NCBI GenBank assembly: GCA_021160185.1
Contig: JAGHDA010000444.1
Span: 1-9,403 of the forward strand
DNA from: Verrucomicrobiota bacterium
GTDB lineage: Bacteria > Verrucomicrobiota > Verrucomicrobiia > Limisphaerales > CAZBKV01
Length of the DNA stretch: 9,403 nucleotides
Direction of reading: 5' to 3'
Shown here: positions 1-6,443 of the stretch, in pieces
How the letters are laid out: every line of letters starts with the position of its first letter
How positions within the stretch are numbered: position 1 is the stretch's first letter
Translations under genes and position numbers: made by a program
The notes under the pieces: generated by a model
Database searches by the model: none
What the model was told of the DNA's origin: nothing
What the model saw: the letters and a program-made list of their open reading frames with translations, nothing else

Positions 1-898
1 CGGCGAGAGAGTACCCGTATTCGGTGGTGTCGTTCGAGTACTCGGAAGTGCCGTAGTAGTCGAAGGCCGCGCCGACGCTGACTTGCTCGATGGGCGTAGG
101 AGCGGTGAGGCCGACGTAGTAATTGTACGCGTTCGGCATGCCTTTCCGGCCTTGGCTGATCACGCCGCCGCTCAACTGCGCCCCGCTCAGGAAGCCCATG
201 CTGTCCGGAGCCGTCAACGTCAAGCCGCCCATGTAGGTGAACTTGCCGCGGCTGGGGTGGTAGTTGATCTGGGTGGCGTCGTTGGCGATGCCGCCCTGGA
301 TTGTGAGCACGTCGCTGACCTGATAGCTGGCCAGGACGCCGGTGTGGGTGTAGGGCTCCAGGTAATAGCCGTAGCTGCGGCTGTAATTCGGGTTGTTGCC
401 CGCCTCGAAGACTTCATAGCCGACGATGGTGTCCCAGACGCCGACTTTGAAGTCCAACCCGTTGCCCACCGGAGCGCGCAGCGCCACGTAGGCGTTCTTG
501 ACCGTAAAGTCCGAGACGTTCCAGTCGCCCAGGAAGGAGCTCGTCCCGAACGTGTTGGCGTCGGGGCCGAACAGAAGGCTCACGTTGTACCCGGCTCCCC
601 AGGAAACGCCCTCGTCCACGGGCCGGCCGATGTTCAGCTCGACTACGTTGAGGTTGAACTGGTTCTGTTTGTCAGCGCCGTCAAAGGAGCGCCCCGGCAA
701 TTGCGCCGTGCCGGTGTCAGGCCCCATTTTCCAGATCGCCGACGTGTCCACGTAACCGCTGATGGTTGTGGACGAAAGCGCGGTCATCACCGGGTTCTGC
801 GCCTCTTCGGCTTGCAGCACGGCAGCCGCACTGATCACCCCGGCCGCAACCAACGCCGAGGTCCAAGGGTTGAGTGTGGTTTTATTGGTGCTCATCAT
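1..898 (-). CDS. Outer-membrane beta-barrel porin, BBP2/OmpL-like (partial, 3' end off window)
   Basis: Probable outer-membrane channel protein; 299 codons are visible and the frame is open to the left edge, so the C-terminus is missing. The N-terminus reads as a Sec signal peptide: a short polar start with Lys6, a hydrophobic run at about residues 14-28, and a likely cleavage after Leu-Gln-Ala at residue 30. The mature part opens with TTISGYVDTSAIWKMG, which resembles the first strand of the BBP2 (putative beta-barrel porin-2) family. Further on there is a regular alternation of aromatic and polar residues, many Tyr/Gly/Asn turns and no cytoplasmic-type hydrophobic helices. Two adjacent ATGs exist at 898 and 895. 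GAGGAG lies 4 nt before the first and 7 nt before the second, so the start at 895 is equally possible. It is alone on its strand behind a 477-bp gene-poor leader. Family assignment is by recognition; the transported substrate is unknown. Confidence 0.82.
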   Translation of the reverse strand, partial: MMSTNKTTLNPWTSALVAAGVISAAAVLQAEEAQNPVMTALSSTTISGYVDTSAIWKMGPDTGTAQLPGRSFDGADKQNQFNLNVVELNIGRPVDEGVSWGAGYNVSLLFGPDANTFGTSSFLGDWNVSDFTVKNAYVALRAPVGNGLDFKVGVWDTIVGYEVFEAGNNPNYSRSYGYYLEPYTHTGVLASYQVSDVLTIQGGIANDATQINYHPSRGKFTYMGGLTLTAPDSMGFLSGAQLSGGVISQGRKGMPNAYNYYVGLTAPTPIEQVSVGAAFDYYGTSEYSNDTTEYGYSLA

Positions 899-1375
899 AG
901 GACTCCTCTTTTGGTTTTTTACCTGCTTCGGCAGAACCTTAACAGGACTCGGCATGATACGCTATAACTCTCCTTCCGTTCTTGCCTTGCACTCAAAGGT
1001 TCTTGCTCCCCCTTTTGATGACCCGCCGCCCAAGCGGCGCGCCCGACGGCCTCCAGCAAGAGGCTAAGCTCGGCTTGCTTTCAGCCGCCATCCTCACCAT
1101 GAAGCTCAGATTAATGAAAAGACCCGGTTTGGCAATAGCTTTTTGCAACTTTTTTCATTGCGCGGCAACGGGTTTCCGAAAGCGGGCCCGCGAGGGAGCC
1201 TTCGGGTTTTGTTGGGATTGCCTTCCGGATTCCGGAGAGCGGGCCTCAAAAACTTCCTCCAGGGAGTGATGAGGGCCGCGCGAGGAACCGAAGGAACCCA
1301 AAAGCCCCCGCCGGGGCGAACCCGACGGGGGCCTGAAGAAGCAGCCTCAACCGGCTGGGCCGGTTGGGCGAAGGT
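899..1375. other. Gene-poor spacer and porin leader
   Basis: No convincing gene lies in these 477 bases. Short open frames on both strands have no ribosome-binding site or recognisable product. The right end holds the terminator of the DUF11 remnant (1300-1332) and a small inverted repeat, AACCGG/CCGGTT, at 1349-1365. The left part is the porin's upstream region on the minus strand. A TATCAT hexamer at 954-959 could be a -10 element but has no matching -35. An alternative is TTGCCA (1130-1135), 16 bp, then TAATCT (1108-1113), which would give a leader of about 200 nt. Both are weak. A CTGC-TTCG-GCAG hairpin sits at 922-933 inside the leader. Confidence 0.5.
1300..1332 (-). terminator. Intrinsic terminator of the DUF11 remnant
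   Basis: Read on the minus strand, GCCCCCGTCGGG and CCCGGCGGGGGC form a 12-bp stem, with one G-U wobble, around a 5-nt loop TTCGC. The stem is followed directly by TTTTGGGTT. It lies 44 nt past the TAA of the gene at 1376-1834, as expected for a Rho-independent terminator. It separates that gene from the porin downstream on the same strand. Confidence 0.75.
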
Positions 1376-1834
1376 TTAGTGCTGGTTGGTGGATTCGGTC
1401 TCTTCAACCGGCCGATCCAACTGATCAGAGGTTAGGATCGCCTTGAACCGCACGTTGGCCGCTTTGAGCGCTTTCACCGTCACGCGGAGGGCGGCTTTGG
1501 CCTTCGGGTTGATCACCGGGATCGGCGTCAACTCGATCGTGTTGCCCTGCTGGTTGGCCGCTTGGATGCCGTCGGTCGAGACAAACTGCTGGGCCGGCTC
1601 GAGCTGGCAGACGACCTTTGCATTAGTGGCGGGCGCTGAGCCTTGGTTGGTGATCGAGATTTCGTAGGTCGCGTTCTTGCCCGCCTCGATCGGGTCGTCA
1701 GGGCCCACAACCTCGAGCAGGATGGCCGGAATGCCGGCAATCCGCGTCTGGCACGCCGAGTTGGCCGGGGCGGCCCAGGTCCCGCGGACGCTCGGGTTCG
1801 CAGGCTTCGGTTGGAGCCGACTTAACCTGTTCAC
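1376..1834 (-). pseudogene. C-terminal remnant of a DUF11-type repeat surface protein
   Basis: The 152-residue frame contains one Ig-like domain of the DUF11/CARDB type at about residues 34-150. Visible hallmarks are GIPAILLEVV at 34-43, YEISITNQGSAPATN at 57-71, a VTVKALKAANVRF strand at 118-130 and the terminal SDQLDRPVEETESTN at 136-150. From memory of this family, these mark the last domain of longer secreted proteins that have several such repeats behind a signal peptide. Here only the last domain is left. The first possible start is a GTG without Shine-Dalgarno, there is no signal peptide, and an in-frame TAG lies at 1853-1855. Another frame is open from 1937 to 1701 with coding-like third positions, which suggests a frameshift plus loss of the front. 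It could still be a short expressed protein, since a good terminator follows it. The domain call is firmer than the pseudogene call. Confidence 0.6.
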
Positions 1835-1986
1835 AGATAAACGGGACGTATCCTATCCACCCGCAGGTGGTGACCACGCTTTCCTGATCAACCTTGCCGC
1901 GGACTTTGATGATCGCCGGCTGTTCCGGCCAAGCTGGTCAAACACTCCATCCCTTCTTTCACAACTGGCTTGTGAAGCGGCAGCAA

Positions 1987-2040
1987 CCCAGGCCGTTTCC
2001 TGGGGGGCGCAAGGCGCCTCTTGTAGTTTTTTGCTTTTTT
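1987..2040. repeat. Two tandem inverted repeats followed by T tracts
   Basis: CCCAGG/CCTGGG (1987-1992 with 1999-2004) is followed by GGCGC-AAG-GCGCC (2006-2018), then by TTTTTT-GC-TTTTTT at 2027-2040. In the plus direction this resembles a terminator, but the T tract starts 8 nt after the stem and no plus-strand gene precedes it. In the minus direction, which is that of rmuC, the stems lie about 70-100 nt after the rmuC stop and could cap the 3' end of that transcript. No T tract follows on that strand. Confidence 0.4.
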
Positions 2041-2090
2041 ACCCTGCGGCCTTGGGGGCGATATGCCGCCTCTCGGTTTGCCGCGCCGCG

Positions 2091-3464
2091 TCAGCTCTCG
2101 GGGAGCTGCGGCCGCTCCCGGCCCTCCTCCAAAGGGCTTTCTTCAACTCCTTCAGCGGCAAGACGTTCCACGCGCCCCGCGTAGCGGCTGAGGTGTCCCG
2201 AAGCTGTTTGATACGCCTCCTGGGCTTTTTGGAGCCCCTTGCCCACTTCCTCGAAACGCTTTTGGAAATGGTCGAAGCTTTGTTTGGCCAGGCGAAGCTG
2301 CCGAAGCGTTTTTTCGACGCCTTTGGCGAATTCATAGTGGCTCAGGCTCATGGCCACCGTATGCAAGGTGACGGCCAGGGTGTTGGGGGAGACGGGGAAG
2401 ACCTTGGTTTTTCGAAGCGCTTCACAGAGCCGAGCGTCCCGGATGACTTCGAAGTAGATCGTCTCGCTGGGAAGAAACATCAAGGCCAGCTCGGTGGTTC
2501 CGTGTTCCGGATGGATGTATTTTTCGGCGATCTGCCGGGCTTGCTGTTTGACGACCTGAGCCAGCCGCTCCCGAGCTTCCTTGATGTGTTCGGGGTCGCC
2601 GCTTTCGAAAAGGGGCAGGATCTGCTCCCGATTGAACTTGCTGTCGATGGGCAGGAGGCGTCCGGGGAACTTGACCACCGCGTCCACCGCCTCGCGGGAC
2701 CCCGGCGCGATGATGTATTGCTCCGCGTAGGCGTGGACGGGCAGGAAATCGGCGAGCAGGCGGCTGAGTTGAGCCTCCCCGAACTGGCCGCGCAAGTGGG
2801 GCAGTTTGAGCAGGGCGTTGAGTTCCTGGACGGATTGTCCCACCGAACTTACCTCCCGAAGCTGGTCCTCGGCGGCTTTGAGATGGTCCTGGACTTTTTG
2901 GAAGTGGGCGAAGCCTTCTCGAAGATTCCGTTCCAATTTTTCCCGAACGCTTTCCTGGATTGCCTCGAGCCGCGTCTGAACCTGTCCACGAAGCTGCTCG
3001 GCTTCCTGGGCGGAACGGCGCTCAAGGGCCTCGAGCCGCCGCTCCAGGAGTTGGGTCGTTTCGGAGAGCGCCCGGCCCTGGGCTTCGGTAAGTTTTTCCA
3101 GCCGGGCCTCGGTCGCTTCGCGCAACTCCACGAAACGTTGCATCAGGCTTTCGGCGGTTTGGTGAAGCCGCGCGCCCTGCTCCATCCGGGCGCGAGCCAG
3201 CTCCTGCTCCACCAGTTCGCGCGCTTCCCCCAGGCTTCGTTCGAATCGATCGCCCAGGTCGGCTTGCAGCTCTCCCTTCACCCGCTCAAGGCGGGCGGTC
3301 AGCTCTGCGTGGCCGCGGCTGCCCTGCTCGCCGAGCCAGCGGAGGGTCTCCCGAAGCTCGGCTTCCGTGCGGCTGGCTCGGCGCGCTGTCCAAAGCAGAA
3401 GCCCCCACGCGACGGCCAGGGCGGCTCCCGCCAAGCCCAGGATGGCATACCAAAGCGGTTCCAT
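2091..3464 (-). CDS. rmuC: DNA recombination protein RmuC
   Basis: RmuC-family protein of 457 residues. The family is membrane-anchored and nuclease-like; in E. coli rmuC loss reduces inversions at short inverted repeats. Residues 5-25 form a hydrophobic anchor. About 31-205 is a long, Arg/Glu-rich predicted coiled coil. The RmuC domain covers about 206-437. Conserved motifs are LRGQFGEAQL (224-233), VDAVVKFPGRLLPIDSKFN (260-278), LMFLPSETIYFEV (328-340) and VSPNTLAVTLHTV (358-370). Glu230, Asp262, Asp274 and Lys276 fit a PD-(D/E)XK-like core. The open frame extends upstream to 3581, but that part is Arg-rich and lies before the membrane anchor, so the ATG at 3464 is preferred. A GC-rich hairpin ends 2 nt before this ATG. 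The LysM gene starts divergently about 115 bp away. The C-terminal 20 residues are acidic and probably disordered. Confidence 0.93.
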   Translation of the reverse strand: MEPLWYAILGLAGAALAVAWGLLLWTARRASRTEAELRETLRWLGEQGSRGHAELTARLERVKGELQADLGDRFERSLGEARELVEQELARARMEQGARLHQTAESLMQRFVELREATEARLEKLTEAQGRALSETTQLLERRLEALERRSAQEAEQLRGQVQTRLEAIQESVREKLERNLREGFAHFQKVQDHLKAAEDQLREVSSVGQSVQELNALLKLPHLRGQFGEAQLSRLLADFLPVHAYAEQYIIAPGSREAVDAVVKFPGRLLPIDSKFNREQILPLFESGDPEHIKEARERLAQVVKQQARQIAEKYIHPEHGTTELALMFLPSETIYFEVIRDARLCEALRKTKVFPVSPNTLAVTLHTVAMSLSHYEFAKGVEKTLRQLRLAKQSFDHFQKRFEEVGKGLQKAQEAYQTASGHLSRYAGRVERLAAEGVEESPLEEGRERPQLPES

Positions 3465-3466
3465 TG

Positions 3467-3491
3467 CCGGCCCTATCCTGCGCTGGGCCGG
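3467..3491 (-). promoter_or_regulatory. Hairpin over the rmuC ribosome-binding region
   Basis: CCGGCCC and GGGCCGG are perfect 7-bp arms separated by 11 nt. In the rmuC transcript the 3' arm ends 2 nt before the ATG. The only Shine-Dalgarno-like bases (AGGATAGGG) lie in the loop and the 3' arm. A folded leader would hide the initiation region. Pairing is seen directly; a regulatory role is inferred. Confidence 0.4.
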
Positions 3492-3543
3492 GGAAGCGCA
3501 GAAGCAAAACCGGAACCGCGGCCTGGAAGCGGAGCGCCGGGCC

Positions 3544-3572
3544 TTGATGCGCGCGCCGCCGCCGCGTATCTT
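3544..3572 (+). promoter_or_regulatory. Sigma70-type promoter for a leaderless LysM transcript
   Basis: TTGATG (3544-3549), a 17-bp spacer and TATCTT (3567-3572) match the -35/-10 layout, each 4 of 6 to consensus. Seven bases separate the -10 from the A of the ATG at 3580, so initiation would fall on the start codon itself. No Shine-Dalgarno sequence precedes that ATG, which agrees with a leaderless message. Confidence 0.4.
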
Positions 3573-3579
3573 CGCCCTC

Positions 3580-4233
3580 ATGAGAGCAGGAGCCGCGCGA
3601 ATCGTTTGCAGCTTGTGGCTCGCCGCGCTTGCCGTGACTTCGGCAAAGAGCGCCGGAGCGGCGCCCCCCGCCTCGTTGGCCCCGGTGACGCGCGCCGATC
3701 TGGTCGCTCTCCAGAACCAGTTCGAACTTCAGCTCCGACGCGTGCAACTCATACTGGAGGATCTCCAGCGCGCCCAGGCTTCGTTGAGCAAGCGCCTTCA
3801 GGGAATCGAGAAGCGGCTCGCCGCGGTGGAGGTCAAGGTGGAGACGCTTCAAAGCGGCCCGAAGGAGCATTTCGCCAAGGCCGAAGAAACCGCCGCTTTG
3901 GCCAAGGCGATCAGGCAGCTCGAGGAGCAAAGGAAAAAGGATTTGCTCACTATCAAGGCCAGCCTCGAGGCTTTGGGCAAAGCGCTTGCCGCCCAACGCT
4001 CCGCGCCGTCTCGGACGAGGGCCGCTAAGCCTTCCAAATCCCCCGCCTCGCCGATGAAGGGCTACGAGTATACGGTCAAGCCGGGGGACACCCTCAGCGC
4101 CATTGTCCAGGCCTATCGCCGGGAGAAAATCAACGTCACGATCGACGCGGTGCTCAAGGCCAACCCCGGACTCGACCCGCGCCGCCTGCTTCCCGGGCAG
4201 AAGATCTTCATCCCGGATCCGGATCTGAAATGA
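3580..4233 (+). CDS. Secreted coiled-coil protein with C-terminal LysM domain
   Basis: The 217-residue protein begins with a Sec-type signal peptide: Arg2 and Arg7, a hydrophobic stretch at about 9-20, and likely cleavage near Ala-Gly-Ala at 25-27. Residues about 38-140 are rich in Leu, Glu, Lys, Arg and Gln in heptad-like order and should form a coiled coil. A basic, Ser/Pro/Ala-rich linker covers 141-159. The LysM module occupies about 162-212, with YTVKPGDTLSAI, a central VLKANPGLDP and LLPGQKIFIP. LysM modules bind N-acetylglucosamine-containing glycans, so the protein is probably exported and attached to peptidoglycan. No enzymatic domain is visible. Coiled coil plus LysM suggests a structural or scaffolding role, which is inferred. 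An ATG at 3547 in the same frame would add 11 residues but falls inside the proposed -35 element. The glycosyltransferase gene follows after 32 bp and is probably in the same operon. Confidence 0.78.
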   Translation: MRAGAARIVCSLWLAALAVTSAKSAGAAPPASLAPVTRADLVALQNQFELQLRRVQLILEDLQRAQASLSKRLQGIEKRLAAVEVKVETLQSGPKEHFAKAEETAALAKAIRQLEEQRKKDLLTIKASLEALGKALAAQRSAPSRTRAAKPSKSPASPMKGYEYTVKPGDTLSAIVQAYRREKINVTIDAVLKANPGLDPRRLLPGQKIFIPDPDLK

Positions 4234-4265
4234 TTTCCTCGGCTGAGGTTGTCTAAGGGGCAGGA

Positions 4266-5219
4266 ATGACCGTTTCCCCGCGTCAATCGGTTTCGAAGCC
4301 GGCCGCCGCGCCCAGCCTGCTCTTGCTGATCCCCGCTTACAATGAAGCGAAGCGAATCGGCCCTACGCTCCGCGACTACGCCGAGCACTTTCGCAAGAAC
4401 TATCCCGGACGGTGGCGGATTCTGGCGGTGCTCAACGGGTGCGTGGACGACACCGCCGAGGTGGTGCGCCGGGCGGCGGCGGAGTATCCGGAAATCGAAA
4501 TGGTGGATTTTCCGGCGCGCATCGGCAAGGGAGGCGCGCTCATCGAGGGGCTCAAGAGGGGGAAAGATTTTGATCTGATCGGCTATGTGGACGCGGACGG
4601 CGCGACCCCTCCCGAGGCGTTTCTGGATCTGGTCCGGCGCATCGACGGCGCCGACTGCGTGATCGGCTCCCGCTGGCTGCCCGGCTCCGTCCTTCACATT
4701 CCGCAGCCTACGCACCGTCGTTTCTTCAGCCGGGTCTTTCACCTGCTGGTTGAGATTCTCTTCCGCATGGGGATCAAAGACACCCAGTGCGGCGCCAAGG
4801 TTATGCGGCGCGAGGCGGTCGAGAGGATCCATCCTGCCCTGACAATCGCCGACATGGCCTTCGACATCAATTTGCTTTACTCCCTCAAGCAGGCAGGCTT
4901 CCGGATTGTGGAAGCGCCGACTGAATGGACCGATCAGCTCGGTTCCACGATCAAATTCGGCAAGGCCTCGCTGGCGTGGTTTCTCTCCGTGTTGCGCCTT
5001 CGGTTGGTTTACTCTCCCTTCTACCGATGGATGGCTCCGCTGCGGCCGCTGGAGGTTTGGCTCTACCGCAAACTGGGTTCGCCGCCGCCGTTGTCGGCGG
5101 ATCGAACGCGCGAAACGATTTGCGAGAGCTGCGGAGAGAGGAACGCGTCTCAAAGCGGCTCCGCCAAGGCGGAGCTTCCCGAGAAGGGGGGAAATTCCCC
5201 GTCCGCCCCGGGACAATAA
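4266..5219 (+). CDS. Family 2 glycosyltransferase, ALG5/DPM1 (polyprenyl-phosphate sugar synthase) type
   Basis: Likely a membrane-associated GT-A enzyme that transfers a sugar from a nucleotide donor to polyprenyl phosphate. The 317-residue protein has the family order: LLLIPAYNEAKRIGPTL (18-34), nucleotide-binding LNGCVDDTAEV (56-66), IGKGGALIEGL (86-96), and the metal-binding DAD in YVDADGATPPEA (107-118). After these come IGSRW (133-137), DTQCGAKVMRR (172-182) and ADMAFDINLLY (195-205). The DTQCG motif is typical of the ALG5/DPM1 branch. A hydrophobic, basic segment at about 235-268 may dock on the membrane. No true multi-span membrane domain follows, unlike GtrB-type proteins. The last 45 residues are an unusual hydrophilic tail with a CESC motif (286-289). 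The start is supported by AAGGGGCAGGA just upstream. The exact sugar and acceptor cannot be told from sequence. Confidence 0.87.
   Translation: MTVSPRQSVSKPAAAPSLLLLIPAYNEAKRIGPTLRDYAEHFRKNYPGRWRILAVLNGCVDDTAEVVRRAAAEYPEIEMVDFPARIGKGGALIEGLKRGKDFDLIGYVDADGATPPEAFLDLVRRIDGADCVIGSRWLPGSVLHIPQPTHRRFFSRVFHLLVEILFRMGIKDTQCGAKVMRREAVERIHPALTIADMAFDINLLYSLKQAGFRIVEAPTEWTDQLGSTIKFGKASLAWFLSVLRLRLVYSPFYRWMAPLRPLEVWLYRKLGSPPPLSADRTRETICESCGERNASQSGSAKAELPEKGGNSPSAPGQ
5158..5175. repeat. Perfect 8-bp palindrome in the 3' end of the glycosyltransferase gene
   Basis: GCTCCGCC-AA-GGCGGAGC lies in the sequence coding for the protein's hydrophilic tail, about 40 bp before the stop codon. It is followed by TTCCC rather than a T tract. 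It may be a transcript-stabilising stem or may have no role. Confidence 0.35.
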
Positions 5220-5255
5220 AACGCCGCCCGCCGGCCCGCTCGGGGCGACGGGCGG
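5214..5255 (-). terminator. Intrinsic terminator of the aldo/keto reductase gene
   Basis: On the minus strand CCGCCCG and CGGGCGG enclose a GC-rich inner stem, and the structure is followed by CGTTTTATTG. It begins about 36 nt past the reductase stop. The T tract overlaps the stop codon of the convergent glycosyltransferase gene (5217-5219 on the plus strand). In the plus direction no T run follows the stem, so it acts best for the minus strand. Confidence 0.7.
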
Positions 5256-5290
5256 AGGCTTCGGCCGGCGAGGGGCGTCCAACTTTGCGG

Positions 5291-6319
5291 CTACGCCCAG
5301 AGCCCGCCGGGCTCATCTTCGTGGGGGCTGCCCGGGTGCACGGGGCCGGGCAGGGGCCGGGACAGCGCGACGCGGTCTTCCTCGCGCTTGAAGAGCGAGA
5401 GCGATTGCGCGGCGATTTTGCGGAGTTGATCGGTTTCTTCAGGAGAGATCGGCCGGTAGACTTTCCCCGCCGCGACCGCCTTCTCGAACAGATCCAGAAA
5501 GCTGGTGGGGATTGCAGTGACAACGGCTTTTTGGGAGAGGGTAAAGCGCATGGCCATGTTGATTTGTTCCTGCTCCTCCAGAGAGGGATACCAATGGGGG
5601 CGGTTCCGTTTTTGGCCCGGCTTCCATGCGCCGGCGGCGATCGGCTTGATGGCGATGACGGCCGTTCCGCGGGCGGCGGCCAGCTCCACCACGGGCTTGC
5701 CGAAGCCGATCTTGAACATCTCAACGAAATTGACTGGGAACATCACCGTGTCGAACGGGAACTTCTTCAAAGCCAGGATGGCGGACTTGGTGGTGTGCGC
5801 GGAAAAACCGATCAGGCGCACTTTGCCCTCTTCGCGGGCCTTGAGGATGGTTTCCATGGCCCCGCCGGGGCCCAGAGCCCGCTCGACCTCCTCGGGGCGC
5901 CGCAGATGGTGGAGCTGATACAGGTCGAAATAATCCGTGCGCAGCCGCCGGAGAGAACGCTCCAACTCCTCCTGGGCGCCCTTTGCGTCCCGCATCTTTG
6001 TCTTGCAGGAAAGAAAGTATTTCTCGCGGGGAATTCCTTGGAGCGCGGGGCCCATCTTGATTTCCGCGTCGCCGTAAGCGGGGGCCACGTCGAAGTGGTT
6101 CACTCCCAGGTCGAAGGCTTTCGGTATGGCGCGGTTGCATTCTTCCTGGCTGTAGCGGGAGAGAGCCAGGCCGGGAAATCCGACCGCCGGCATGCGGAAC
6201 GCCGCTTTGCCGAGCGTGCGGTGAGGCAAATCCCCCGAGTTTCGAGCCGCGGCGGCGGAAAGCCGACTCAATCCGAGGGCCGCGCCGCCGACTGTCATAA
6301 TGAAGGTTCTGCGTTTCAT
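5291..6319 (-). CDS. Tat-exported aldo/keto reductase
   Basis: NAD(P)H-dependent aldo/keto reductase superfamily protein of 342 residues. The N-terminus MKRRTFIMTVGGAALGLSRL carries a twin-arginine pattern (RRTFI) before a hydrophobic stretch and an AAAA region at 22-25, so export of a folded, cofactor-loaded enzyme to the periplasm is likely. The (beta/alpha)8 barrel covers about 33-290. The catalytic tetrad is visible: Asp77 and Tyr82 in GVNHFDVAPAYGDAE, Lys106 in LSCKTKMRD and His137 in DLYQLHHLR. GFSAHT (171-176) and the late barrel motif VVTAIPTS (266-273) also fit. The frame stays open to 6430, but the added 37 residues precede the Tat motif and are Arg/Pro-rich, so the ATG at 6319 is chosen. 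Its Shine-Dalgarno (AAGAG) is weak. It is a single gene with its own promoter candidate and terminator. The substrate is unknown. Confidence 0.9.
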   Translation of the reverse strand: MKRRTFIMTVGGAALGLSRLSAAAARNSGDLPHRTLGKAAFRMPAVGFPGLALSRYSQEECNRAIPKAFDLGVNHFDVAPAYGDAEIKMGPALQGIPREKYFLSCKTKMRDAKGAQEELERSLRRLRTDYFDLYQLHHLRRPEEVERALGPGGAMETILKAREEGKVRLIGFSAHTTKSAILALKKFPFDTVMFPVNFVEMFKIGFGKPVVELAAARGTAVIAIKPIAAGAWKPGQKRNRPHWYPSLEEQEQINMAMRFTLSQKAVVTAIPTSFLDLFEKAVAAGKVYRPISPEETDQLRKIAAQSLSLFKREEDRVALSRPLPGPVHPGSPHEDEPGGLWA

Positions 6320-6392
6320 CCGGTTTTCTCTTGGGTTTGGAGTTGGGTCCGTCGCGCTTGCGCCGCCGCGCCGCCGGGCGCGGTTTCGGCTT

Positions 6393-6430
6393 GTTCCGGG
6401 ACAGTATAAGCCGGTTCCGGGGCGGGGCAA
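6393..6430 (-). promoter_or_regulatory. Promoter of the aldo/keto reductase gene with two direct repeats
   Basis: On the minus strand TTGCCC (6425-6430), 16 bp and TATACT (6403-6408) form a sigma70-like promoter. It gives a leader of about 80 nt before the ATG at 6319. Two identical CCCGGAAC octamers, at 6414-6421 and 6393-6400, are spaced exactly 21 bp. One sits in the -35/-10 spacer and the other near the start point, a layout suited to an operator. Binding by a regulator is inferred. Confidence 0.42.
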
Positions 6431-6443
6431 GTTGGAGCGGCTT

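Noticed and set aside
83..967. Plus-strand open frame of 294 codons
   Set aside because: Antisense to the porin, which has a signal peptide, a ribosome-binding site and barrel-like sequence.
993..1100. 35-residue minus-strand open frame in the porin leader
   Set aside because: No ribosome-binding site, no recognisable sequence and basic low-complexity composition; likely chance.
1677..4028. Plus-strand open frame of 783 codons
   Set aside because: It lies antisense to rmuC and the DUF11 remnant and then overlaps the LysM gene in another frame. Its protein is low-complexity with no family motif. High GC makes such long antisense frames common.
4925..6409. Plus-strand open frame of 494 codons
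   Set aside because: Shadow of the glycosyltransferase end and of the aldo/keto reductase, whose catalytic tetrad is read on the minus strand.
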